Positions 1 to 6,464 of a stretch of 7,639 nt of DNA are shown in pieces. The position numbers and the translations under genes are program-made. The notes below the pieces were generated by a model, which did not search any database, was not told the origin of the DNA, and saw nothing but the letters and a program-made list of their open reading frames with translations. Numbering within the stretch: the stretch's first letter is position 1; each line of letters opens with the position of its first letter. The stretch spans positions 1-7,639 of the forward strand of contig VBNZ01000106.1 of NCBI GenBank assembly GCA_005877675.1, read 5' to 3'. The stretch is from Gammaproteobacteria bacterium (GTDB lineage: Bacteria; Pseudomonadota; Gammaproteobacteria; Xanthomonadales; Rhodanobacteraceae).

Positions 1-1020
1 AAGGACAAGTACAAGGTCGCGATGGTCGGCGCCACTGGCGCCGTCGGTGAAACGCTGCTGGCCATTCTGGCCGAGCGCAAATTTCCGATTTCAGAGCTCG
101 TGCCGCTCGCGAGCGAGCGCAGTGCCGGCGGTCAGGTCGAATTCGGCAACAAATCGATTACGGTCAAAAATCTCGCCGATTACGATTTTGCCGGCGTCGA
201 TATCGCGTTCTTCTCCGCTGGCGGTAGCGTGTCGAAGGCGCATGCGCCGCGCGCGGCGGCGGCGGGCGCGGTGGTGATCGACAACACCTCGGAGTTCCGC
301 TATCAGGACGACATCCCGCTGGTCGTAAGCGAGGTCAATCCGCACGCGATCGCGCAGTACACCAACCGCGGCATCATCGCCAATCCGAACTGCTCGACCA
401 TGCAGATGCTGGTCGCGCTTGCGCCGATCCATCGCAAGTGGGGCATCGCGCGCATCAACGTGGCGACGTATCAGTCCGTCTCGGGTGCGGGGCGCTCAGG
501 CGCGGAGGAGCTCGCCCGGCAGACCGCCTCGCTGCTCAATTTCCAGGAATATCCGCCGTCGAAATTCTCCAAGCAGATCGCCTTCAACGTGATTCCGCAT
601 ATCGACGAATTCCAGGCCAATGGCTACACCAAGGAAGAAATGAAAATGGTCTGGGAGACGCAGAAGATTCTCGAGGATAAAAGTATACAAGTGAACCCAA
701 CCGCGGTGCGTGTGCCGGTGTTCTATGGCCACTCCGAGGCGGTGCACATCGAGCTGCGCGAGAAGGCGACGGCGGACGAAGTGCGTGCGCTGCTCGAAAC
801 GGCGCCCGGCTTGAAAGTGATCGACGAGCGCAAGGCCGGCGGCTACCCGACCCCAGTCAGCGATGCTGCGGGCAAGGACGAAACCTTCGTCGGGCGCATT
901 CGCGAGGATGTTTCGCATCCCAAGGGTATCGACCTGTGGATCGTCTCGGACAATATCCGCAAGGGCGCCGCACTTAATGCGGTGCAGATCGGGGAGCTGC
1001 TGTTACAGAACTATCTGTGA
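1..1020 (+). CDS. asd: Aspartate-semialdehyde dehydrogenase (5' partial)
   Basis: This enzyme makes L-aspartate 4-semialdehyde from aspartyl phosphate with NADPH in the cytoplasm, the branch point to lysine/diaminopimelate, threonine and methionine. The frame is open from base 1 (KDKYKVAMVGATGAVGE), so the true start lies just left of the window and the ATG at 22 is internal, inside the nucleotide-binding motif. Visible signatures are the GATGAVGE dinucleotide loop, SAGGSVS, VVIDNTSEFR, the catalytic cysteine in NPNCST (Cys codon 391-393), the SVSGAG loop, NGYTKEEMKM, and VPVFYGHSEAVHIE, whose first His is the likely general base. The C-terminus SDNIRKGAALNAVQIGELL is typical. The length of about 340 residues fits the shorter ASADH subfamily rather than the roughly 367-residue E. 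coli type. The active-site Cys argues against an inactive USG-1 paralogue. A small AT-rich, rare-codon patch lies near 676-699. No clear terminator follows. Confidence 0.97.
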   Translation, partial: KDKYKVAMVGATGAVGETLLAILAERKFPISELVPLASERSAGGQVEFGNKSITVKNLADYDFAGVDIAFFSAGGSVSKAHAPRAAAAGAVVIDNTSEFRYQDDIPLVVSEVNPHAIAQYTNRGIIANPNCSTMQMLVALAPIHRKWGIARINVATYQSVSGAGRSGAEELARQTASLLNFQEYPPSKFSKQIAFNVIPHIDEFQANGYTKEEMKMVWETQKILEDKSIQVNPTAVRVPVFYGHSEAVHIELREKATADEVRALLETAPGLKVIDERKAGGYPTPVSDAAGKDETFVGRIREDVSHPKGIDLWIVSDNIRKGAALNAVQIGELLLQNYL

Positions 1021-1191
1021 CCGGGACAGCACTTCGAACCGACGAAATATTGCGTTAGGTCTTGCGGAAACCGTAATCCCGTTTCATAGTTACAAGCCGT
1101 AAGTGAGGCGGATTCTAGGTTGTGGGTGGCTTTTGGGGGGCCGCGCCATGCTGCCGTCCGCACTTTTTTTCGCAAATTTGGGGCGAACTCC
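1021..1191 (+). other. asd-fimV intergenic leader
   Basis: These 171 bases hold no gene I can support. An open frame continues upstream of the fimV ATG for 24 codons, but it does not look like a signal peptide. I see no GC-rich hairpin followed by a T run after asd. There is a run of seven T at 1164-1170, but no convincing stem precedes it. The best promoter-like pair is TTGCGG (1062-1067) and CATAGT (1085-1090) with a 17-base spacer. It is weak, at 3/6 and 4/6 matches to the sigma-70 consensus. A GGGG at 1180-1183 lies 8 bases before the fimV ATG and may act as a poor ribosome binding site. The fimV promoter is probably here, but its position is not resolved. Confidence 0.35.
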
Positions 1192-3693
1192 ATGAAAGGA
1201 TTGGTGAAATCTTCCTTGGCCACGGCTCTGGCGCTGGCGACGGGCCAGGCCTTCGCGCTCGGTCTGGGGCCGATCCAGGTCAAGTCCGGCTTGAATCAGC
1301 CACTGGTCGCCGAGATACCGGTGATGGCCGATACGGCGGTCGAGATGAACGAGCTGCGCGTGGACCTGGCTTCGGCTGAGGATTTCGCGCGCGTCGGACT
1401 CAACCGCGGGCGCGTCGGCGTGCCGATTGAGTTTGCCATCGGTACCAGCGGCAAGCAGACCGTGATCAGGCTGACGACCAAGGAGATCGTGCGCGAGCCG
1501 TTCCTCGATTTCCTGATTCAGGTCAATTGGTCCAAGGGCAAGTTGTTGCGCGAATACACCGTGCTGCTCGATCCACCAGTCGCGCCGGCCGTGGTCAAGA
1601 CGGTCAAGCCCGCTGCTGCTGCGCCAGCTCCTGTCGCTGCCGAACCACGCCCGGCGCCCGCACCCAGGCCTGCGCCGCCGCCGGTCGCAGCGCCTGCGCC
1701 AGCGCCTGCGACGAAGGAAGCCGCGCCGCCGCCACCAAAACCCGCGCCTGCGCCCGTACCTGCGCCGCGCGCGGTCGCGCCGTCCACGGCTGCGGGCGAA
1801 TACGGCCCGGTCAAGAAGGGCGAGACGCTGTCAGCGATCGCTGCGAGCGTCGACGTTGCGGATGGCAGCAATCTCAATCAAGTCATGCTGGCTCTGCTCA
1901 AGGCCAATCCGAAGGCGTTCTATCGCGACAACGTCAACACGCTGAAGTCCGGCGCGGTGTTGCGTATCCCGTCGGCGGAGGAAGTCGCCGCGGCTGGGTC
2001 GTTACGTGCGGCGGCAGCGGCGATCCGCGCACAGAACGAAACTTGGCGCGAAGCGGCCAAGCCGACCCAGGTCAATCAGGCTGGCGGTCTGCCGCCGTTC
2101 GAAACGCCAGCACCGACGACCAAGACACCGCCGAGCGGCAAGTCCGAGCACCTCGCGCTCGTACCGCCCAAAGCCGGCAGCGGCAGCGAGTCGGGCGCCG
2201 AGCGCCCCGGCGGCGGCAGCGGCAATGCGAAGGAAGCGGCCGAAGCGCGCGCGGAACTCTCGCGCACCAAGGAAACGCTCGCCACCAAGGAACAGGAAGC
2301 GGCTGAGCTCAAGTCGCGCGTCAAGCAGCTCGAGGATATCAACGACAAGGGCCGGCACCTGATTTCGCTCAAGGATTCAGAGATCGCCGACCTGCAGAAC
2401 AAGCTCAAGGACCTGCAGGCCAAGGCGAATGCCAAGCCTGCGACGCCGGCGAAGCCAGAGCTGGCTCCGGTAGCGAAGATTCCGGACGTCGTGCCGGTTC
2501 CCAAGACGGAAACGGCTGCAAAGCCGACCGAGGCGCCGCCCGCGGTCGACAAGCTTGCCGAGGCGCCCAAGCCGAGCGAGCCGGCGAAAACCGGAACAGC
2601 CGCTGGCACGCCGGCAACAACCGCCGCTGCACCGGCACCAGCCCCAGCCCCAGCCGAATCCACCGCCGCCGCACCTGCTGCGAGCAGCTCTACGCCGACA
2701 CCCGGCGCGGTAGTGACGCCGCTGCCCGACAACGCGCCGCCGCAGGCCGCGACACCGGCCCCAGCGGCCGCCAAGCCCGCGCCGAAGCCGGCCGCCCCGC
2801 CGCCGCCCGCGCCCGAGCAGCCTTGGTACACCAACCTGTTCAGCGACAATCCGTATGCGCTGTATGGCGTCGGCGGCGTGCTGTTGCTGATCGGCCTGTG
2901 GGCGCTATCCAAGGTCTTGGGCAAGAAGAAAGGCGCAGGATCGGTGCGTCCGCAGTTCGGCAGCGGTCCGCTGCTTGAAACGGCGACCGAGCCGTCGGTC
3001 GAGCAGCACGAGCAGGAACTGCGCGATCGCCTTGCGCACGATCCGCACGACATCGATGCGTCGATGGAATTGCTGCGCCACTACTACGTGCAGGGCGACG
3101 CGCAGCGTTTTGAGACGCTCGCGGAAAACCTGCACGAGTATGTGCATGAAGATTCGGCCGAATGGGAAGAAGTGCGTGCAATGGGCGAAGGCTTGTCGCC
3201 GCACCATCATCTGTTTGCCGAACCCGGACACGTGCACGGCGAGGGCGAACCGGCGCACATGCCGGTGCATGCTGGCTTCGCCGAGCCGGATCTCGCCGCG
3301 GCGACACAACGCTTCGATTTCGAGGATCTCACGACGCATGCGCCGGCACCCGCGCCGGTCGCCAACGAGCCCGAAGTCTACACGCCCGACTTCGATCTCG
3401 GTCACGCGCACGAGCAAACCCCGACCCGCGTGGAACGTCCGCGCGAGCCTGCGCGCTCTGCACCCGCACCCACGCCGGACTACGAAACGGTATCGGCGCC
3501 GCGCCCGTCCGCGCACGAGTTCTCCGCCGCGGAGGACACGATCGGCACGCGTCTGGACCTCGCACGCGCCTATCTCGACATGGGCGATCCGGAAGGCGCG
3601 CGTTCGATGCTCGACGAAGTGCTCGCCGAGGGCAATGCGGCGCAGAAAGACGAGGCGCGCAAGCTGCTCGAGGAATTGCGCCTGTCGCGCTGA
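1192..3693 (+). CDS. fimV: FimV/HubP-like polar hub and pilus assembly protein
   Basis: This is an 833-residue inner-membrane protein with a large periplasmic part. In the FimV/HubP family it binds peptidoglycan at the cell pole and supports type IV pilus assembly and twitching. The ATG at 1192 is chosen because a clean signal peptide follows (MKGLVKSS, then a hydrophobic core, predicted cleavage after AFA at residue 22). Domains in order: FimV N-terminal domain about 23-128 (starts LGLGPIQVKSGLNQPL); Pro/Ala-rich linker about 128-202; LysM about 204-262 (YGPVKKGETLSAIA ... LKSGAVLRIP); coiled coil about 347-412; second Pro/Ala-rich linker about 415-545; one membrane helix about 556-576 followed by KVLGKKKG; an acidic cytoplasmic part with a TPR-like stretch about 603-665; a His-rich patch about 671-693; and the conserved FimV C-terminal motif about 781-830 (DTIGTRLDLARAYLDMGD). 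The symbol is by family resemblance. The linkers make residue-level alignment unreliable. Confidence 0.92.
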   Translation: MKGLVKSSLATALALATGQAFALGLGPIQVKSGLNQPLVAEIPVMADTAVEMNELRVDLASAEDFARVGLNRGRVGVPIEFAIGTSGKQTVIRLTTKEIVREPFLDFLIQVNWSKGKLLREYTVLLDPPVAPAVVKTVKPAAAAPAPVAAEPRPAPAPRPAPPPVAAPAPAPATKEAAPPPPKPAPAPVPAPRAVAPSTAAGEYGPVKKGETLSAIAASVDVADGSNLNQVMLALLKANPKAFYRDNVNTLKSGAVLRIPSAEEVAAAGSLRAAAAAIRAQNETWREAAKPTQVNQAGGLPPFETPAPTTKTPPSGKSEHLALVPPKAGSGSESGAERPGGGSGNAKEAAEARAELSRTKETLATKEQEAAELKSRVKQLEDINDKGRHLISLKDSEIADLQNKLKDLQAKANAKPATPAKPELAPVAKIPDVVPVPKTETAAKPTEAPPAVDKLAEAPKPSEPAKTGTAAGTPATTAAAPAPAPAPAESTAAAPAASSSTPTPGAVVTPLPDNAPPQAATPAPAAAKPAPKPAAPPPPAPEQPWYTNLFSDNPYALYGVGGVLLLIGLWALSKVLGKKKGAGSVRPQFGSGPLLETATEPSVEQHEQELRDRLAHDPHDIDASMELLRHYYVQGDAQRFETLAENLHEYVHEDSAEWEEVRAMGEGLSPHHHLFAEPGHVHGEGEPAHMPVHAGFAEPDLAAATQRFDFEDLTTHAPAPAPVANEPEVYTPDFDLGHAHEQTPTRVERPREPARSAPAPTPDYETVSAPRPSAHEFSAAEDTIGTRLDLARAYLDMGDPEGARSMLDEVLAEGNAAQKDEARKLLEELRLSR
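1573..1806 (+). repeat. Pro/Ala-rich low-complexity linker in fimV (first)
   Basis: Residues about 128-205 of FimV are built mostly of short PAP, APAP and PPP units with a few Lys/Arg, encoded by near-repeats of GCGCCTGCG-type hexamers. It joins the N-terminal FimV domain to the LysM domain and is probably an extended periplasmic spacer. Confidence 0.7.
2434..2826 (+). repeat. Pro/Ala-rich low-complexity linker in fimV (second)
   Basis: Residues about 415-545 of FimV are dominated by Pro, Ala, Lys and Thr. They include a tandem CCAGCC hexamer run near 2638-2655 that encodes alternating Ala-Pro. The segment connects the coiled coil to the membrane helix and should be disordered. Such tracts often change length between strains by slippage. 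Confidence 0.7.
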
Positions 3694-3716
3694 TCCGATC
3701 AGAGCGATCTCGTAGC

Positions 3717-3747
3717 ACAGGCCGGGCAAGTCCCGGCCTGTTGCGTT
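3717..3747 (+). terminator. Probable intrinsic terminator of fimV
   Basis: A perfect 10-bp inverted repeat, ACAGGCCGGG (3717-3726) and CCCGGCCTGT (3732-3741), is separated by the 5-base loop CAAGT. It begins 24 bases after the fimV stop. The stem is very GC-rich. The downstream tract (TGCGTT) is T-poor, so termination may be leaky. There is no inverted copy of a downstream gene, and position and stem quality favour a terminator over chance. Confidence 0.65.
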
Positions 3748-3755
3748 ATCGCGGC

Positions 3756-3761
3756 TACAAT
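3756..3761 (+). promoter_or_regulatory. Candidate -10 box for truA-trpFB
   Basis: TACAAT matches the sigma-70 -10 consensus at five of six positions. It stands 32 bases before the truA start, just after the fimV hairpin. No good -35 is seen 16-18 bases upstream, because that stretch falls in the hairpin (CCGGCC). The assignment rests on the box and its position only. Confidence 0.4.
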
Positions 3762-3793
3762 AGTCGCCTTCGACGGCAACCAGGCAGCACGTC

Positions 3794-4573
3794 TTGCGCA
3801 TTGCGCTCGGTATCGAATACGACGGCACGGATTTTCTCGGCTGGCAGCGGCTGACGCATGGTGCGTCGGTGCAGGCCGCGCTCGAGCATGCGTTGTCGCG
3901 CGTGGCCGATGCGCACGTCGAGGTGACCTGTGCGGGGCGCACCGATTCGGGCGTGCATGCGCGCTGCCAGGTCGCGCACTTCGACAGCGCGGCCCAGCGC
4001 AGCGAGCGCGGCTGGACGCTCGGCACCAATTCCAATCTGCCTGGCAGCGTCGCGGTGCGCTGGGCGCGAGAGGTGAGCGAGGATTTCCACGCGCGCTTCG
4101 GTGCGCTGGCGCGGTCCTATCGCTACACCATCCTCAATCGCGCGGTGCGGCCCGCGCTCGACGCGCGCTATGTGACGTGGGAGCGTGCACCGCTCAATGC
4201 CGGCGCGATGCACGAAGCCGCGCAGGTCCTGGTCGGCGAGCACGATTTCAGCGCGTTCCGCACGGTCGCCTGTCAGGCGCGCACCGCGATGCGCAATGTG
4301 CACGAAATTCGCGTCGCGCGCGTGGACGAGTACGTGGTGATCGAGGTGCGGGCGAATGCGTTTCTGCACCACATGGTGCGCAATATCGTCGGCAGCCTTG
4401 TGCCGATCGGGCGTGGCGAGCAGCCCACGGCCTGGGTCGCGCAACTGCTTGCCGGCCGCGACCGAGCCAAGGCCGGGCCGACTGCGCCAGCACAGGGACT
4501 GACATTTCTTGCGCCGCTTTATCCGGCAAAATACGACTTGCCGGAAGAAGTGACTCTGCGGAGCGTGCGATGA
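3794..4573 (+). CDS. truA: tRNA pseudouridine(38-40) synthase TruA
   Basis: TruA converts uridines 38, 39 and 40 in the anticodon stem-loop of many tRNAs to pseudouridine. The 259-residue product aligns along almost all of E. coli TruA. Signatures are IALGIEYDGTDFLGWQR at the N-terminus, the catalytic motif CAGRTDSGVHA with the nucleophile Asp51, WTLGTNSNLPG, DFHARFGALARSYRY, the CQART segment and ANAFLHHMVRNIVGSL near the C-terminus. The start is a TTG at 3794. It places the first residues (MRIALGIEYDG) exactly where the family's conserved core begins, and no nearer ATG fits. A weak AGG at 3782-3784 lies 9 bases upstream. The stop overlaps the trpF start as ATGA, so translation of the two genes is probably coupled. 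It likely opens the truA-trpF-trpB transcription unit. Confidence 0.97.
   Translation: MRIALGIEYDGTDFLGWQRLTHGASVQAALEHALSRVADAHVEVTCAGRTDSGVHARCQVAHFDSAAQRSERGWTLGTNSNLPGSVAVRWAREVSEDFHARFGALARSYRYTILNRAVRPALDARYVTWERAPLNAGAMHEAAQVLVGEHDFSAFRTVACQARTAMRNVHEIRVARVDEYVVIEVRANAFLHHMVRNIVGSLVPIGRGEQPTAWVAQLLAGRDRAKAGPTAPAQGLTFLAPLYPAKYDLPEEVTLRSVR
4560..4563 (+). promoter_or_regulatory. Ribosome binding site of trpF
   Basis: GGAG lies inside the last codons of truA, 6 bases before the trpF ATG at 4570. It supports that start over the many upstream in-frame codons, and it has the same core and spacing as the trpB site. Confidence 0.7.
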
Positions 4574-5205
4574 AGAGCAGGCTGAGAGTGCGCATCAAGT
4601 TTTGCGGCATGACGCGTGTTGAAGACGCGCTCGCCGCCGCTGCCCTCGGCGTCGATGCGATCGGTGTCGTGTTGACCGAACGCAGCAAGCGCTTTGCGGG
4701 CATCGCGCGCGCGCGCGCGCTCCGTGCGGCATTGCCGCCATTCGTCGATCTGGTGGCGCTGTTCATGGACGATCAGCCCGGTTTTATCGCCGAGGCCGTG
4801 GCCAAGGTGCAGCCCGATCTGCTGCAGTTCCACGGCAGCGAAACCGCGCGGGATTGTGTACGCTATGGCGTGCCGTACCTCAGGGCCGTGGCGATGGCGG
4901 AGGGCGGCGATCCGGTGGCGGCGATGCGCGCACACCGACAAGCTAGAGGTTTCGTGCTCGATGGACATGCGGCAGGCGAACAAGGCGGCAGTGGCAAGAC
5001 CTTCGACTGGTCGATGGCGGCGCGCGCCTTCGATCGTCCCGTCCTGTTGGCGGGTGGCCTGACCGCGCGCAACGTCGGCGCGGCGATCCGCGTGGCGCGA
5101 CCCTTCGCGGTCGATGTATCGAGCGGCATCGAGTCCGCCCCCGGTATCAAAGATATGCGCAAGATGCGGAGCTTCGTTTCCGCCGTGCGCAAAGCATCGG
5201 AGTAG
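4570..5205 (+). CDS. trpF: Phosphoribosylanthranilate isomerase
   Basis: TrpF performs the Amadori rearrangement of N-(5-phosphoribosyl)anthranilate to CdRP in tryptophan synthesis. The 211-residue product is the usual length for a single-domain (beta/alpha)8 barrel. Visible are RIKFCGMTRVEDA with the general-base Cys12, LGVDAIGVV, the QFHGSE strand near 86-91 (most relatives have QLHG.E), FVLDGH with the general-acid Asp131, GGSGKTFDW (139-147), LLAGGLTARNV and the phosphate-binding VDVSSGIESAPGIKD. The ATG at 4570 is chosen because it overlaps the truA stop (ATGA), is preceded by GGAG at 6 bases, and puts CGMT at the expected depth. The open frame extends far upstream only as a shadow of truA. 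trpB follows 3 bases after the stop. A CG dinucleotide run lies at 4704-4720. Confidence 0.97.
   Translation: MKSRLRVRIKFCGMTRVEDALAAAALGVDAIGVVLTERSKRFAGIARARALRAALPPFVDLVALFMDDQPGFIAEAVAKVQPDLLQFHGSETARDCVRYGVPYLRAVAMAEGGDPVAAMRAHRQARGFVLDGHAAGEQGGSGKTFDWSMAARAFDRPVLLAGGLTARNVGAAIRVARPFAVDVSSGIESAPGIKDMRKMRSFVSAVRKASE
4704..4720 (+). repeat. CG dinucleotide run in trpF
   Basis: Seventeen bases of uninterrupted alternating C and G (eight CG units plus C) encode part of an Ile-Ala-Arg-Ala-Arg-Ala-Leu stretch. The residues are not catalytic. Such a run can slip during replication and can adopt left-handed DNA under supercoiling. Here it may simply be a by-product of GC-rich Ala/Arg codons. 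Confidence 0.9.
5199..5202 (+). promoter_or_regulatory. Ribosome binding site of trpB
   Basis: GGAG overlaps the end of trpF, 6 bases before the trpB ATG at 5209. It supports that start and therefore the N-terminal extension of the protein. Confidence 0.75.
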
Positions 5206-5208
5206 AAC

Positions 5209-6450
5209 ATGTTGGTCAAGAAATTCGACGACGCAGCCTCTGCGTCGAACATCGATTACACGCAATATCCGGATGCACACGGTCGTTTCGGCGACTACGG
5301 CGGTCTCTACGTCGCGGAGACGCTGATGCAGCCGCTGGCGGAGCTGACCGCGGCCTACACGCGGCTGCGTCAGGATCCCGCATTCCTCGCCGAACTCGAT
5401 CGCGACCTCAAGCACTATGTCGGCCGGCCGAGTCCGATCTATCACGCCGAGCGCCTGTCGAAGAAGATCGGCGGTGCGCAGATCCTATTAAAGCGCGAAG
5501 ATTTGAATCACACCGGCGCGCACAAGATCAACAACACCATCGGGCAGGCACTGGTCGCGCGGCACATGGGCAAGCGCCGCATCATTGCCGAGACCGGCGC
5601 GGGCCAGCACGGCGTCGCGAGCGCAACCGTCGCAGCGCGCTTCGGGCTCGAGTGCGTCGTCTACATGGGCGCGGTCGATATCGAGCGGCAAAAGATAAAT
5701 GTATACCGCATGAAGCTGCTCGGCGCCGAAGTCGTGCCGGTCACGTCGGGATCGAAGACGCTCAAGGACGCGCTCAACGAAGCGATGCGCGACTGGGTCA
5801 CCAACGTCGCCGATACGTTCTACATCATCGGCACCGTTGCGGGGCCGCATCCGTATCCGATGATGGTGCGCGATTTCAATGCGGTCGTCGGGCGCGAGGC
5901 GCGCGAACAGATGCTCGAACAATACGGCCGCCTGCCGGACACGCTGGTCGCCTGTGTCGGCGGCGGCTCCAACGCGATCGGCCTGTTCTACGCGTTTCTC
6001 AACGATCGCGAGGTCGCCATCGTCGGCGCCGAAGCGGCGGGCGAGGGCATCGAGACTGGCCGTCACGCCGCCTCGCTCGCTGCAGGTCGCCCCGGCGTGC
6101 TGCACGGCAATCGCACCTACGTGATCTGCGACGACAACGGCCAGATCACCGAAACGCATTCGATTTCCGCCGGCCTCGATTATCCCGGCGTCGGCCCCGA
6201 ACATGCCTGGCTCAAGGACACGCACCGCGCGAACTACGTCGGTGTGACCGACGACGAGGCGCTCGCCGCGTTCCACGAACTCGCGCGCACCGAGGGTATC
6301 CTTGCCGCGCTCGAATCGAGTCACGCGGTCGCGCAGGGCATCAAGCTCGCGCGCGAGATGCCAAAGGACAAATTGATCCTCGTCAACCTGTCCGGACGCG
6401 GCGACAAGGACGTGCATACGATCGCCGCGCGCGAGAACATCGTGCTATGA
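5209..6450 (+). CDS. trpB: Tryptophan synthase beta chain
   Basis: TrpB is the PLP-dependent beta subunit that joins indole with serine to give tryptophan, normally in an alpha2-beta2 complex with TrpA. The 413-residue protein carries GRFGDYGGLYVAETLM, RPSPIYHAERL, KREDLNHTGAHKINN with the PLP lysine Lys106 (codon 5524-5526), AETGAGQHGVA with the catalytic Glu128, GPHPYPMMVRDF, the phosphate-binding loop GGGSNAIG (251-258), SAGLDYPGVGPEH and NLSGRGDKD near the end. It is the canonical TrpB1 type, not the TrpB2 form that works alone. Numbering against the Salmonella enzyme implies about 19 extra N-terminal residues, supported by the GGAG and by the ATG lying 3 bases after trpF. trpA does not follow; a methyltransferase begins 10 bases downstream. 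Rare-codon, AT-rich patches occur at 5482-5510 and 5689-5706. Confidence 0.98.
   Translation: MLVKKFDDAASASNIDYTQYPDAHGRFGDYGGLYVAETLMQPLAELTAAYTRLRQDPAFLAELDRDLKHYVGRPSPIYHAERLSKKIGGAQILLKREDLNHTGAHKINNTIGQALVARHMGKRRIIAETGAGQHGVASATVAARFGLECVVYMGAVDIERQKINVYRMKLLGAEVVPVTSGSKTLKDALNEAMRDWVTNVADTFYIIGTVAGPHPYPMMVRDFNAVVGREAREQMLEQYGRLPDTLVACVGGGSNAIGLFYAFLNDREVAIVGAEAAGEGIETGRHAASLAAGRPGVLHGNRTYVICDDNGQITETHSISAGLDYPGVGPEHAWLKDTHRANYVGVTDDEALAAFHELARTEGILAALESSHAVAQGIKLAREMPKDKLILVNLSGRGDKDVHTIAARENIVL
5229..5247 (+). repeat. Inverted repeat near the 5' end of trpB
   Basis: CGACGCAG (5229-5236) and CTGCGTCG (5240-5247) form a perfect 8-bp stem with a CCT loop, starting 20 bases after the A of the trpB ATG. 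A further TTC/GAA pairing (5224-5226 with 5247-5249) is possible only by giving up the outermost stem pair and bulging the left arm. It encodes the variable N-terminal extension (Asp-Asp-Ala-Ala-Ser-Ala-Ser). Any regulatory role is inference. Confidence 0.6.
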
Positions 6451-6464
6451 GACCCGGGCTGTGA
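6447..6464 (+). other. Five-codon ORF bridging trpB and the methyltransferase
   Basis: ATG AGA CCC GGG CTG TGA starts inside the trpB stop (ATGA) and stops inside the proposed GTG start of the next gene (GTGA). It could pass terminating ribosomes from trpB to the methyltransferase, which has no good Shine-Dalgarno sequence of its own. The encoded pentapeptide is not expected to have a function, and the arrangement may be chance. Confidence 0.25.

Noticed and set aside
1164..1170. T7 run as an asd terminator
   Set aside because: I found no GC-rich inverted repeat immediately upstream that would form a stable stem, and the run lies well inside the fimV leader.
1120..1191. Extension of fimV to an upstream ATG at 1120
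   Set aside because: The 24 extra residues would precede a complete signal peptide beginning at 1192, and they do not resemble a FimV N-terminus.
2076..3053. Reverse-strand open frame of 325 codons opposite fimV
   Set aside because: Its Gly/Ala/Ser-rich composition is the antisense image of the Pro/Ala linkers. No start context or domain supports it.
2905..4035. Long reverse-strand open frame of 376 codons spanning the 3' end of fimV and the start of truA
   Set aside because: It is Arg/His-rich with no recognisable domain and lies opposite two well-supported genes. Long antisense frames are expected in strongly GC-biased coding DNA.
4177..4569. Upstream extension of trpF by 131 codons
   Set aside because: It overlaps truA in another frame with shadow-like sequence. 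The ATGA overlap, GGAG and family length fix the start at 4570.
4574..5208. Possible trp leader peptide or attenuator around trpF/trpB
   Set aside because: No short Trp-codon-rich ORF followed by competing hairpins is visible, and the genes are packed too tightly to hold one.
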